This document shows positions 1-6,105 of a stretch of 12,527 nucleotides of DNA, piece by piece. The DNA lies in assembly GCA_011371465.1 (NCBI GenBank), contig DRQL01000245.1:1-12527 (forward strand), written 5' to 3'. The DNA comes from Gammaproteobacteria bacterium. Its GTDB lineage: Bacteria; Pseudomonadota; Gammaproteobacteria; DSM-19610. Each line of letters opens with the position of its first letter. The stretch's first letter is position 1. A program made the translations under genes and the position numbers. Under the pieces are notes generated by a model. That model was not told where the DNA came from, did not search any database, and saw nothing but the letters and a program-made list of their open reading frames with translations.

Positions 1-18
1 ACGGAAAAATGCGTAGTT

Positions 19-27
19 TGCTAGAAT
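19..27 (+). promoter_or_regulatory. Extended -10 promoter element of rsd
   Basis: The word TGCTAGAAT is a TGN extended -10 followed by TAGAAT, five of six matches to TATAAT. It lies about 45 bases before the rsd start codon. A -35 box would fall at or before the first base of the window and cannot be judged. No competing element lies between it and the gene. Confidence 0.5.
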
Positions 28-70
28 CCGGTCCAACACATAACCACAAAAGAAAGACTGGAGCTATTCC

Positions 71-538
71 ATGGCAAGTGAAGTGAATGTCGCCAGCGAG
101 CGGCGCGGTCGTTCCCGGGAAAAGCTGGCAACACTGGTGAAGACCCGTGGCGAAACGCTTTCCCTGTATTCCGAACTGGCCAGTCAGCGGCCGTTCGAGG
201 CGGATGAGGTGACCAGTGAGGCTTTGCAGGAATTCTGCCAGGCATTGATTGATTACGCTGCCAGCGCCCATTTCCAGTTGTACCGCTATATTTCAGACAA
301 GCTCGAACGCCGTACGCCGGTGCTGGAAGTGGCGGACAGGATTTACCCGCAGATTGTCCAGACGACCGACTCCATCCTGCGTTTCAATGACAAGTACCAG
401 GACGTCGACCTGCTGAACGGGGACGGGGAACTGCTGAAACTGCTCGATACCGATCTGTCCAGCCTGGGGGAAACCCTGGCCGAACGCATACAGCTTGAAG
501 ACCAGGTGATCGGCGCCATGACCGGCAAGGTGCATTAG
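71..538 (+). CDS. rsd: Rsd/AlgQ family anti-sigma-70 factor
   Basis: This cytoplasmic all-helical protein of 155 residues belongs to the Rsd/AlgQ family. Members bind region 4 of the housekeeping sigma factor and so favour alternative sigma factors in slow growth; in Pseudomonas the homologue AlgQ affects alginate and other traits. Family signatures are visible in order: a helix with R26 and LY at 32-33, the block FCQALIDYAASAHFQLY at 55-71 (E. coli Rsd has FCQSLVDYLSAGHFSIY), IYPQI at 91-95 followed by TT at 98-99, FNDKY at 105-109, and the C-terminal ERIQLED near 138-144. Length is normal. The ATG at 71 has GGAG at 60-63, seven bases upstream. mazG follows after 37 bases on the same strand, so the two are probably cotranscribed. 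The family call is secure; which alternative sigma factor benefits is unknown. Confidence 0.9.
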   Translation: MASEVNVASERRGRSREKLATLVKTRGETLSLYSELASQRPFEADEVTSEALQEFCQALIDYAASAHFQLYRYISDKLERRTPVLEVADRIYPQIVQTTDSILRFNDKYQDVDLLNGDGELLKLLDTDLSSLGETLAERIQLEDQVIGAMTGKVH

Positions 539-575
539 GGCCTGTTAACACTTCCCGAATGGGCACTGCCGGGAC

Positions 576-1421
576 ATGAGTCACAAACCTTCTGCACCAG
601 CGGGTGTTGCGCTCGCTGAACTGTTACAGATCATGGCACGCCTGCGCGACCCGGAGGGTGGTTGTCCCTGGGACCTGGAGCAGGATTTCGCCAGTATCGC
701 GCCCTATACCCTGGAAGAAGCCTACGAGGTCGCCGAAGCGATCCAGCGCAATGACGCCGATGATCTGCGCGATGAACTCGGTGACCTGCTGTTCCAGGTG
801 GTTTTTCATGCACAGATGGCCCATGAAAAGGGCTGGTTCGATTTCGACGACGTTGTCGTCGCCATCAATCGCAAACTGGTTCGTCGTCACCCGCACGTTT
901 TCGCGGACGAAGAAATATTCGATGCCCGTGCCCAGACCGAAGCCTGGGAACAGCACAAGGCCAGTGAGCGTGCCGCAAAAGGCCTCGTCTGCGACAGCGC
1001 GGTGGATGGGGTCCCCCTGGCGATGCCGGCGCTGGTGAGGGCGCAGAAAATCCAGCGCCGTGCCGCCAGGGTCGGCTTTGACTGGGACGATATTCAGGGT
1101 GTGGTCGACAAACTGGAAGAAGAACTGGCCGAGCTAAAACAGGCGCTGGATGCCCGGGAACCGGTGGAACGCGTACAGGAGGAACTGGGTGACCTGCTGT
1201 TCAGCGGGGTTAACCTGGCACGTTTCCTGGAAGCGGACGCAGAATCCCTGCTGCGTCATGCCAGTCACAAGTTTGAATGCCGCTTTCGACTGGTGGAGCG
1301 TTTCGCGCAGCGGGAACAACGGAAATTGCAGGATTGCACGCTGGCTGAACTGGAGGCGTACTGGCAGGCGGCAAAGCAGCAACTGGCCGGCGAGGCATCG
1401 TCCCGGACAGATGGTAACTAG
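576..1421 (+). CDS. mazG: Nucleoside triphosphate pyrophosphohydrolase MazG
   Basis: MazG hydrolyses nucleoside triphosphates to monophosphates and pyrophosphate. It cleans the nucleotide pool and, in E. coli, modulates ppGpp under starvation. The 281-residue protein has the usual two tandem MazG domains. In domain 1, RLRDPEGGCPWD spans 22-33, the metal-binding acidic helix with E47, E48 and E54 follows, and DELGDLLFQVVFHAQ spans 66-80. The linker has RRHPHVF at 103-109. Domain 2 has KLEEELAEL at 179-187, EELGDLLFSGVNLAR at 202-216 and the conserved HKFECRFRLVE at 231-241. Only a weak GGGAC lies before the ATG. The gene follows rsd closely, and its stop overlaps the stop of the opposing gene by four bases, leaving no room for a separate terminator. 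The N-terminal ten residues are not conserved, so a slightly different start is possible. Confidence 0.95.
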   Translation: MSHKPSAPAGVALAELLQIMARLRDPEGGCPWDLEQDFASIAPYTLEEAYEVAEAIQRNDADDLRDELGDLLFQVVFHAQMAHEKGWFDFDDVVVAINRKLVRRHPHVFADEEIFDARAQTEAWEQHKASERAAKGLVCDSAVDGVPLAMPALVRAQKIQRRAARVGFDWDDIQGVVDKLEEELAELKQALDAREPVERVQEELGDLLFSGVNLARFLEADAESLLRHASHKFECRFRLVERFAQREQRKLQDCTLAELEAYWQAAKQQLAGEASSRTDGN

Positions 1422-1927
1422 CCCGTGCCGGAGCACCGGTCCTGGACGGATGCCGGGTCGCGGTCTGCGGCCCGCAGCCACTCCAGGAAGGGGCGCTCGA
1501 TCAGGTTGAAAAACCGCTGGGCCGAGGCCGGGTCGTGGTCCAGTTCATGTCGGCCACTGACGGCGCAGGCACGGTTGATGAAGTGGCGCGCACGGCGGGC
1601 GTCGATCTCTGCATCGTAGGCGGTCAGGTTGATCTGCTGCAGGTAATCCCAGAAATGCGGATCCCTGGACAGGATGCGGGCATTGCGGCTGGCATGTCCT
1701 CCCGCCAGGCTGTCCCGCAGGCGCAGACGTCGTGCCTGGGTGGAGCGGATCCTGGGACAGGACAACTCGACCAGGTGCAGCAGGCAGTGGTGATGCTCTT
1801 CGGTCATGGCAGACCCTGACCGGCACAGGTAGGGTACGGTGCGTCGGTCGATCACCCGCAGGGTAATGGTCCCGCTGCGGTCCGGTAGCGTTGCGGTGGC
1901 ATACGTGTCTTGTGCCGGGTGGTTCAT
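1418..1927 (-). CDS. Uncharacterised 169-residue protein, possibly sigma-54 controlled
   Basis: I do not recognise this gene with confidence. The start at 1927 is chosen because AAGGAG sits seven bases upstream; an in-frame ATG further out (2116) would add 63 low-complexity residues and has no ribosome site. The protein is soluble-looking and rich in Arg and His (HHH at 45-47), with no signal peptide or membrane segment. The N-terminal third looks beta-rich (GTITLRVIDRRTVPYL, 19-34) with a LHLVEL strand at 50-55. The C-terminal half is helical: SRDPHFWDYL at 87-96, then CAVSGRHELDHDPASAQRFF at 121-140 and ERPFLEWL at 144-151. The pattern DPxFWxxL then SRxELDxDPxxAxxF reminds me of small uncharacterised phage-replication-module proteins, but that is memory without a search. 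The gene is convergent with mazG and divergent from amt. A sigma-54-like element at 2006-2021 points at it. Confidence 0.7.
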   Translation of the reverse strand: MNHPAQDTYATATLPDRSGTITLRVIDRRTVPYLCRSGSAMTEEHHHCLLHLVELSCPRIRSTQARRLRLRDSLAGGHASRNARILSRDPHFWDYLQQINLTAYDAEIDARRARHFINRACAVSGRHELDHDPASAQRFFNLIERPFLEWLRAADRDPASVQDRCSGTG

Positions 1928-2005
1928 CTTCCTTCTCCTTGCCTGATGAATGCCGGGCAGGAAGACGCCTCCATGCGTCGAAAATCTGTCCCTCGCCGAT
2001 TTCAG

Positions 2006-2021
2006 TGCATCACCTGTGCCA
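2006..2021 (-). promoter_or_regulatory. Sigma-54 (RpoN) type promoter facing the unknown gene
   Basis: Read on the - strand the sequence is TGGCAC-N5-ATGCA. The -24 part is a perfect TGGCAC and the -12 part differs from TTGCA at one base. The GG and GC doublets are exactly ten bases apart, as sigma-54 requires. Transcription would begin near 1995, giving a leader of about 68 bases before the ATG at 1927. Orientation and distance fit a real promoter. An activator site is not evident. Confidence 0.5.
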
Positions 2022-2085
2022 GGTTTGTGCGTGCTATCCGGAGCGCCCGAATCCGGTGCCGGTCCGGGGAGGCGGGGGATCGTTA

Positions 2086-2100
2086 TGGTGCGGACGTGGC
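2086..2100 (+). promoter_or_regulatory. Weak sigma-54-like element facing amt
   Basis: The sequence TGGTGCG-N4-TGGC keeps the GG and GC doublets at the required ten-base spacing. It matches 8 of the 11 informative positions of TGGCACG-N4-TTGC. It would start transcription near 2112, about 127 bases before amt. Ammonium transporter genes are commonly NtrC/sigma-54 controlled, which makes it plausible, but a match of this quality can arise by chance. Confidence 0.25.
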
Positions 2101-2116
2101 GGTATCCGCTTCCCAT

Positions 2117-2146
2117 TTGATAAATGACTGGAAATCATTATGGTAT
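2117..2146 (+). promoter_or_regulatory. Possible sigma-70 promoter of amt
   Basis: TTGATA (2117-2122) matches TTGACA at five of six positions. After 18 bases comes TGGTAT (2141-2146), which matches TATAAT at only three. The spacer contains the dyad AATGA-N7-TCATT. The -35 half is good and the -10 half is poor, so this is a low-confidence alternative to the sigma-54-like element upstream. Confidence 0.25.
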
Positions 2147-2238
2147 AGCCCGTTTGCCATCACAGGTAATGCACCAGATCAGAACAGCCGGATGCACGAT
2201 GATGAGTCAGCCGGCAGAACAGCCAAGGGGAGCGAGCT

Positions 2239-3531
2239 ATGAGCAGACGATTACAACTGGCAGCACTGTTGCTGTTACCGGGCGCGGCGCTGGCGGAAGA
2301 CGGCCTGCAGGCGGCGGATACTTCCTGGATCCTGACGTCGACCGCACTGGTGCTGTTTATGACGTTGCCCGGTCTGGCGATGTTCTATGGCGGCCTGGTG
2401 CGTTCGAAAAATGTCCTGTCCATCCTGTTGCAGTGTTTCGCCATTACCGGGATCGTTTCCGTGCTCTGGCTGGTGGCCGGTTACAGTATCGCGTTCGCGG
2501 AGGGTTCCGATTACGTCGGCGGCCTGTCCAGGATCATGTTCTCCGGGATAGAAGAAGATACGCTCAGCGGGGTACTGCCGGAGTCGGTCTTTGCACTGTT
2601 CCAGATGACGTTCGCGATCATCACCCCGGCGCTCATCATCGGCGGCTTTGCCGAACGCACGAAATTTTCCGCGGTGTTGCTGTTCAGCGCCATCTGGTTG
2701 CTGGTGGTCTATGCGCCGGTCACCCACTGGGTATGGGGCGGCGGCTGGCTTGGCAGCATGGGGTTGCTGGATTTTGCCGGTGGCACAGTGGTGCATATCA
2801 CTGCCGGTGTCGCGGCGCTGGTGGCGGCACTGGTGATCGGTCCGCGCAGGGGCTTTCCCGAAACCCCCATGATGCCGCACAACATGACCATGAGCGTGGC
2901 CGGTGCCGGCATGCTGTGGGTCGGCTGGTTTGGTTTCAACGGTGGCAGCGCGCTGGCTGCCAACGGCGACGCCGCCATGGCAATGACGGTAACGCACCTG
3001 TCCGCCGCTGCAGGCGCCATGACCTGGATGTTCTACGAATGGATCAAGTTTGGTAAACCGACAGCACTGGGCGCGATTACGGGTATGGTTGCCGGTCTCG
3101 GCACCATCACCCCGGCATCGGGTTTTGTCGGGCCTGCCGGTGCGCTGGTCATTGGCGTGAGCGCCGGCATTGTGTGTTTCAATGCCACCATGCTGATCAA
3201 GCGCGTGTGGAAGATTGACGATTCCCTGGATGTTTTTCCCGTGCACGGCGTCGGCGGCATGCTCGGAACCCTGCTGGCCGGTGTTTTTGCGTCGACCGAG
3301 CTGGGCCTGTTCAGCGGCCAGGGTTTCGCCGATGGCATCAGCAGCATGGGGCAGCAGGTGGGTGTCCAGCTTACCGGCATCGTGGCCACCGCGCTGTATA
3401 CGGCTGTCGCGACCTATATCATCCTGAAAGTGGTTGGCATCGTGACCGGTGGCCTGCGCGTCAGCCCGGAAGAAGAAAGCCAGGGCCTGGATATCACCAG
3501 TCACGAGGAACGGGGCTACGTCAATCTCTAG
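2239..3531 (+). CDS. amt: Ammonium transporter Amt (AmtB family)
   Basis: This inner-membrane trimeric channel takes up ammonium as NH3 plus a relayed proton. The 430-residue protein starts with a signal peptide (hydrophobic core 6-17, AxA at 17-19), as in E. coli AmtB, followed by the usual eleven membrane helices. Pore residues are all present by alignment with E. coli: the Phe gate F125 and F233, the recruitment-site W166, D178 in LLDFAGGTVVH, and the twin histidines H186 and H336 (VFPVHGVGG). The cytoplasmic tail keeps GGLRVSPEEESQGLD (404-418), the segment that contacts the PII protein GlnK. GGGGAG stands six bases before the ATG. The usual partner glnK is not adjacent: the opposite-strand unknown gene lies upstream and the adenosyltransferase gene downstream. 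Nothing looks broken. Confidence 0.97.
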   Translation: MSRRLQLAALLLLPGAALAEDGLQAADTSWILTSTALVLFMTLPGLAMFYGGLVRSKNVLSILLQCFAITGIVSVLWLVAGYSIAFAEGSDYVGGLSRIMFSGIEEDTLSGVLPESVFALFQMTFAIITPALIIGGFAERTKFSAVLLFSAIWLLVVYAPVTHWVWGGGWLGSMGLLDFAGGTVVHITAGVAALVAALVIGPRRGFPETPMMPHNMTMSVAGAGMLWVGWFGFNGGSALAANGDAAMAMTVTHLSAAAGAMTWMFYEWIKFGKPTALGAITGMVAGLGTITPASGFVGPAGALVIGVSAGIVCFNATMLIKRVWKIDDSLDVFPVHGVGGMLGTLLAGVFASTELGLFSGQGFADGISSMGQQVGVQLTGIVATALYTAVATYIILKVVGIVTGGLRVSPEEESQGLDITSHEERGYVNL

Positions 3532-3582
3532 GGAACCGATCGGTACCCGGAAGGCCAGGGCTGCCGGTCATCCAAGGGGGGG

Positions 3583-3606
3583 GCGGGGTAACCCGCTGTC
3601 CTTTTT
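3583..3606 (+). terminator. Weak rho-independent terminator after amt
   Basis: A five-base-pair stem GCGGG/CCCGC closes a GTAA tetraloop and is followed, after five unpaired bases, by a run of five T. It lies 51 bases after the amt stop. The short stem and displaced T run make it weak. The rest of the 162-base gap before the adenosyltransferase gene holds further short inverted repeats but no gene. Confidence 0.35.
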
Positions 3607-3693
3607 CATCAGAGCCACTCACCGGGTGACGGTCTCTCCCCGGACTGGCAAACTGTAGCCCGGTCCGTTTGGATGCTACCCGGGAGAAGATAC

Positions 3694-4239
3694 ATGGGAC
3701 ACCGCTTGTCAAAGATCTATACGCGAACCGGGGATGCGGGTACCACGGGGCTGGGGGATGGTTCACGAACCGACAAGGACAGCCTGCGTATCGAAGCCTG
3801 TGGAGCAGTGGATGAACTGAACAGCGTGATTGGGGTGTTGAGCAGTCACGAATTGCGACAGGACATTGCGGCGGAACTGAACCGGGTTGCGCACGACCTG
3901 TTCGATATCGGCGGTGAACTGAGCATCCCGGGGCACTGCATGGTGACGGATCAACAGGTGGAACGCATCGAGCAGTGCCTGGACCGCCTGAATGCTGACC
4001 TGGAACCACTGAAAGAATTTATCCTGCCGGGTGGCAGTACCGCAGCGGCGCTTTGCCACCAGGCGCGTACAGTCTGTCGCCGGGCGGAGCGCCGGGTGGT
4101 TACGCTGGCGCGCGGGGAAGAGATCAACCGCGCATCGCTGCGCTACCTGAACCGTCTGTCCGATCTGTTGTTTGTCATGGCGCGTACCCTGAACCATGTG
4201 GACGGGGGACAGGACGTACTCTGGCAGCGTGAGCGTTAA
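3694..4239 (+). CDS. PduO-type corrinoid adenosyltransferase
   Basis: The enzyme (EC 2.5.1.17 activity) transfers the 5'-deoxyadenosyl group of ATP to cob(I)alamin, giving adenosylcobalamin. The 181-residue protein is a helical-bundle, cytoplasmic, trimeric family member. Signatures are the ATP-binding N terminus IYTRTGDAGTTGLGDGSR (8-25), AVDELNS (38-44), EFILPGGS (108-115), CRRAERRVV (128-136) and YLNRLSDLLFVMAR (151-164). The start at 3694 is chosen because GGGAG lies seven bases upstream; an in-frame ATG at 3673 precedes that site and lacks its own. The gene ends on TAA, sharing four bases with the stop of the opposing btuF-like gene. The pairing with a B12-binding protein gives independent support. 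No adenosylcobalamin-dependent enzyme is in the window. It is not the unrelated CobA/CobO type. Confidence 0.95.
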   Translation: MGHRLSKIYTRTGDAGTTGLGDGSRTDKDSLRIEACGAVDELNSVIGVLSSHELRQDIAAELNRVAHDLFDIGGELSIPGHCMVTDQQVERIEQCLDRLNADLEPLKEFILPGGSTAAALCHQARTVCRRAERRVVTLARGEEINRASLRYLNRLSDLLFVMARTLNHVDGGQDVLWQRER

Positions 4240-5156
4240 GGATACTTACCGCCGGCCTGTCGCCGGGCGTGGCGCGCCTGTTCCAGCTGTTTGCACATGC
4301 GTTCTGCACCTTCCAGCACCCGCGGTGTCTGGCGCTGGATCAGGTCGGGGGGGATGAAATACAGCTGTTTTAGCCGCACTGCGGCCAGCCGGGGCCACTT
4401 GCGCCAGGCATCCAGCCACTGTGAACGTTGTGATTCCGGTCCTGCAGCGATGATGACCTCGGGGTCCGCTGCCAGTACCGCTTCCCGGTTTACGGCCGGT
4501 GCCAGTGCATCCAGGCCGGAGAATATATTCTCTCCGCCACACAGGTGAATCACCTGGCTGATCAGGTGCTCGCCTCCCACGGTCATCAGCGGTTGTTGCC
4601 AGATCTCGTAGAACACCCGGATCGTCGCCGCCTGCGCATAGCGCGTTTCCAGTTGCCGGTAGCGTGCGCGGAAGCGCGTCGCTGCCGCTCGCGCCACCGT
4701 TTCACTACCGGCAAGCCGGCCGAGGCCTTCCAGGTTGCCGGCGATATCCTCCAGGCGACGCGGCTCACTGTAGAAAACCGGCAGGCCGAAACGCTCCAGC
4801 TGTTCGACCTGCGGACGGGAATTCCCGCTCTGCCAGGCCACCACCAGGTCGGGTTGCAGCGCGACGATTGTTTCGATATTGAGGTTGGCATAATCGCCTA
4901 CCCCGGGTAGCCGGGTGGCCTCGGCCGGGTAGTCGCTGAAGCTCACGGTTCCGACTACGGCATCACCGGCGCCGGCCGCAAACAGCAGTTCGGTGATATG
5001 TGGTGCCAGGCTGATAATGCGCCGGGCAGGCTGGTCCAGCTGTACCTGCCGGCCAGCATCGTCCATGACCTCCACGGCAGTCGCAGGCAAGGGGGACAAT
5101 GCCAGGCAGTAGCAGACCACCATAGCGTATCCCGTTGTGAAGCCGGAAATTTTCAT
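4236..5156 (-). CDS. btuF: Periplasmic vitamin B12-binding protein (BtuF-like)
   Basis: This is a class III periplasmic solute-binding protein that delivers cobalamin to the BtuCD importer. The 306 residues start with a signal peptide (hydrophobic 9-22, cleavage likely near ATA at 25-27). Then come RRIISLAPHITELLFAAGAG (45-64), SFSDYPAEA (72-80), NLNIETIVALQPDLVVAW (91-108) and GNSRPQVEQL (111-120). The C-terminal lobe has CGGENIF (206-212), a DPEVII strand (231-236), and TPRVLEGAERMC (277-288), where BtuF of E. coli has SPRIILAAQQLC. AAGG lies seven bases before the ATG. btuC, btuD and btuB are not in the window, so the transporter partners must be elsewhere. A heme- or iron-siderophore-binding role is the alternative, but the BtuF-like motifs and the neighbouring adenosyltransferase favour B12. 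No cobalamin riboswitch is visible upstream. Confidence 0.88.
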   Translation of the reverse strand: MKISGFTTGYAMVVCYCLALSPLPATAVEVMDDAGRQVQLDQPARRIISLAPHITELLFAAGAGDAVVGTVSFSDYPAEATRLPGVGDYANLNIETIVALQPDLVVAWQSGNSRPQVEQLERFGLPVFYSEPRRLEDIAGNLEGLGRLAGSETVARAAATRFRARYRQLETRYAQAATIRVFYEIWQQPLMTVGGEHLISQVIHLCGGENIFSGLDALAPAVNREAVLAADPEVIIAAGPESQRSQWLDAWRKWPRLAAVRLKQLYFIPPDLIQRQTPRVLEGAERMCKQLEQARHARRQAGGKYP

Positions 5157-5221
5157 GCTGCTACCTTATCGACAAGCTGCGGTTTTTAACAGTAAACGGA
5201 GTGAAAGCCACGGGATTCGGG

Positions 5222-5227
5222 TACAAT
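5222..5227 (+). promoter_or_regulatory. -10 element ahead of the YqhA relic and pgl
   Basis: TACAAT matches TATAAT at five of six positions and lies 31 bases before the relic start and about 146 bases before pgl. A -35 partner is poor: GTGAAA at 5201-5206 matches four of six but leaves only 15 bases of spacing. It may be the original promoter of the lost gene that now serves pgl. Confidence 0.35.
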
Positions 5228-5257
5228 TCGCGCAGCGCAAACGGTAACGGAACCGGC

Positions 5258-5362
5258 ATGGAAAAGGCACTGGAAAATTTTCTCTACGCGAGCCTCCGGG
5301 TGCTCGCACCGGTCCACCTGGCGTTGGTACTGTCGGCGCCGGGTATGGCCCTAACAACATGA
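5258..5362 (+). pseudogene. Truncated UPF0114 (YqhA-like) N-terminal remnant, 34 codons
   Basis: An ATG at 5258 opens a 34-codon frame ending at TGA 5360-5362. It begins MEKALENFLYASLRVLAPVH, which follows the start of E. coli YqhA, [20 protein letters not shown], with M-E-x-x-L-E-N-x-x-Y-A-S-x-x-x-L-A-P-V conserved. YqhA-family proteins are inner-membrane proteins of about 160-180 residues; only the first signature and part of the first membrane helix (to GMAL) remain. No further piece of the family is visible before pgl starts eleven bases later, so the rest was deleted, possibly by the event that placed pgl here. It could still be translated as a leader peptide coupled to pgl, which itself lacks a clear ribosome site. 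The family match is from memory of YqhA, not from a search. Confidence 0.65.
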
Positions 5363-5372
5363 ACCGGCAAGA

Positions 5373-6059
5373 ATGACACAGACGGTCCGCTGGATCCGCT
5401 TCCCGGATGCGCAGGCCGTAGCGGCCGATGCCGTACAGCGGATACTGCAGATTGCAGCCGCGTCCATCACTGCACGCGGCGTTTTCCGTATGGTCCTGGC
5501 CGGCGGCAGCACGCCCGAAAAAGCCTATCGCCTGCTGGCGGGTGCAAGCGCGGACTGGTCGAACTGGCACCTGTACCCGGGGGACGAACGCTGCCTGCCC
5601 GAGGGTCACCCGGAACGCAACAGCAGTATGATCCGGCACGCATGGCTGGAGCAGGTCGGGATCCCAGACGCACAGGTGCACTGGATCCCTGCCGAGCTGG
5701 GACCGGAACAGGGCGCGATGCGCTACGAAGAGGTGGTTCGCGAGGCCCTGCCCCTTGATCTTGTGCTGCTGGGTATGGGCGAGGACGGGCATACGGCCAG
5801 CCTGTTCCCGGGATACGAACCAGAGCCGGAACGACTGGTGGTCGGCGTCACGGATGCACCCAAGCCGCCGCCAGAGCGGGTCAGCCTGAGTTATACCGCG
5901 CTTGCCCGGTCGCTGAATATGCTGGTGCTGGTTACCGGCGAAGGCAAGCGTGCGGCCGTCGCCCGCTGGCGGGCGGGCGAATCATTGCCGGTTGCCCGTC
6001 TGGACTGCGCGGCGGGTATCGACGTATTGCTGGATGAAGCCGCGTGGTACAAGAAGTAA
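5373..6059 (+). CDS. pgl: 6-phosphogluconolactonase
   Basis: The enzyme (DevB/SOL type) hydrolyses 6-phosphogluconolactone to 6-phosphogluconate, the step after glucose-6-phosphate dehydrogenase in the oxidative pentose phosphate and Entner-Doudoroff routes. The 228-residue cytoplasmic protein is full length. Signatures are MVLAGGSTPEKAY (40-52), the substrate-phosphate loop; LYPGDERCLPEGHPERNSSM (67-86); and LLGMGEDGHTASLFPG (132-147), which carries the catalytic His140. No good Shine-Dalgarno sequence precedes the ATG. The stop of the YqhA-like relic lies ten bases upstream, so coupled translation is possible. zwf and edd, the usual partners, are not adjacent. An AraC-type regulator gene follows 46 bases downstream on the same strand. 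Confidence 0.95.
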   Translation: MTQTVRWIRFPDAQAVAADAVQRILQIAAASITARGVFRMVLAGGSTPEKAYRLLAGASADWSNWHLYPGDERCLPEGHPERNSSMIRHAWLEQVGIPDAQVHWIPAELGPEQGAMRYEEVVREALPLDLVLLGMGEDGHTASLFPGYEPEPERLVVGVTDAPKPPPERVSLSYTALARSLNMLVLVTGEGKRAAVARWRAGESLPVARLDCAAGIDVLLDEAAWYKK

Positions 6060-6105
6060 ACCATCAGCGCTGTTCTGAGGAGGCAGGTTCCTGGAGGTCG
6101 TTGCG

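Larger units (their letters stand above)
1928..2238. other. Divergent regulatory region between the unknown gene and amt
   Basis: This 311-base stretch holds no supportable gene. On the - strand it carries the ribosome site of the unknown gene and a sigma-54-like element. On the + strand it carries a weaker sigma-54-like element, a weak sigma-70-like pair and the amt ribosome site GGGGAG at 2227-2232. An inverted repeat AATGA-N7-TCATT (2123-2139) lies between the sigma-70-like boxes and could be an operator. TGCAC occurs twice as a direct repeat at 2170 and 2193. None of these has been tested. Confidence 0.5.

Noticed and set aside
1928..2116. Upstream extension of the unknown gene by 63 residues to an ATG at 2116
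   Set aside because: The extension is low-complexity Pro/Arg sequence without a ribosome site and would run through the sigma-54-like element; the start at 1927 has AAGGAG.
2170..2197. NtrC binding site from the two TGCAC words
   Set aside because: They are direct repeats 23 bases apart, not the inverted 17-base TGCACC/GGTGCA dyad that NtrC needs.
2124..3056. Open frame of 310 residues overlapping the start of amt in another frame
   Set aside because: Composition is Arg/Gly/His-rich without motifs, and amt itself is clearly the coding frame.
2275..3504. Long open frame on the - strand inside amt (409 residues)
   Set aside because: It is a shadow of the GC-rich amt coding frame, with a His/Gln-rich composition typical of antisense frames and no ribosome site.
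3600..3665. Cobalamin riboswitch before the adenosyltransferase gene
   Set aside because: GAGCCACT and GCAAACTGT occur, but in reversed order compared with the riboswitch, and the other conserved core words are missing. The region before the btuF-like gene shows none either.
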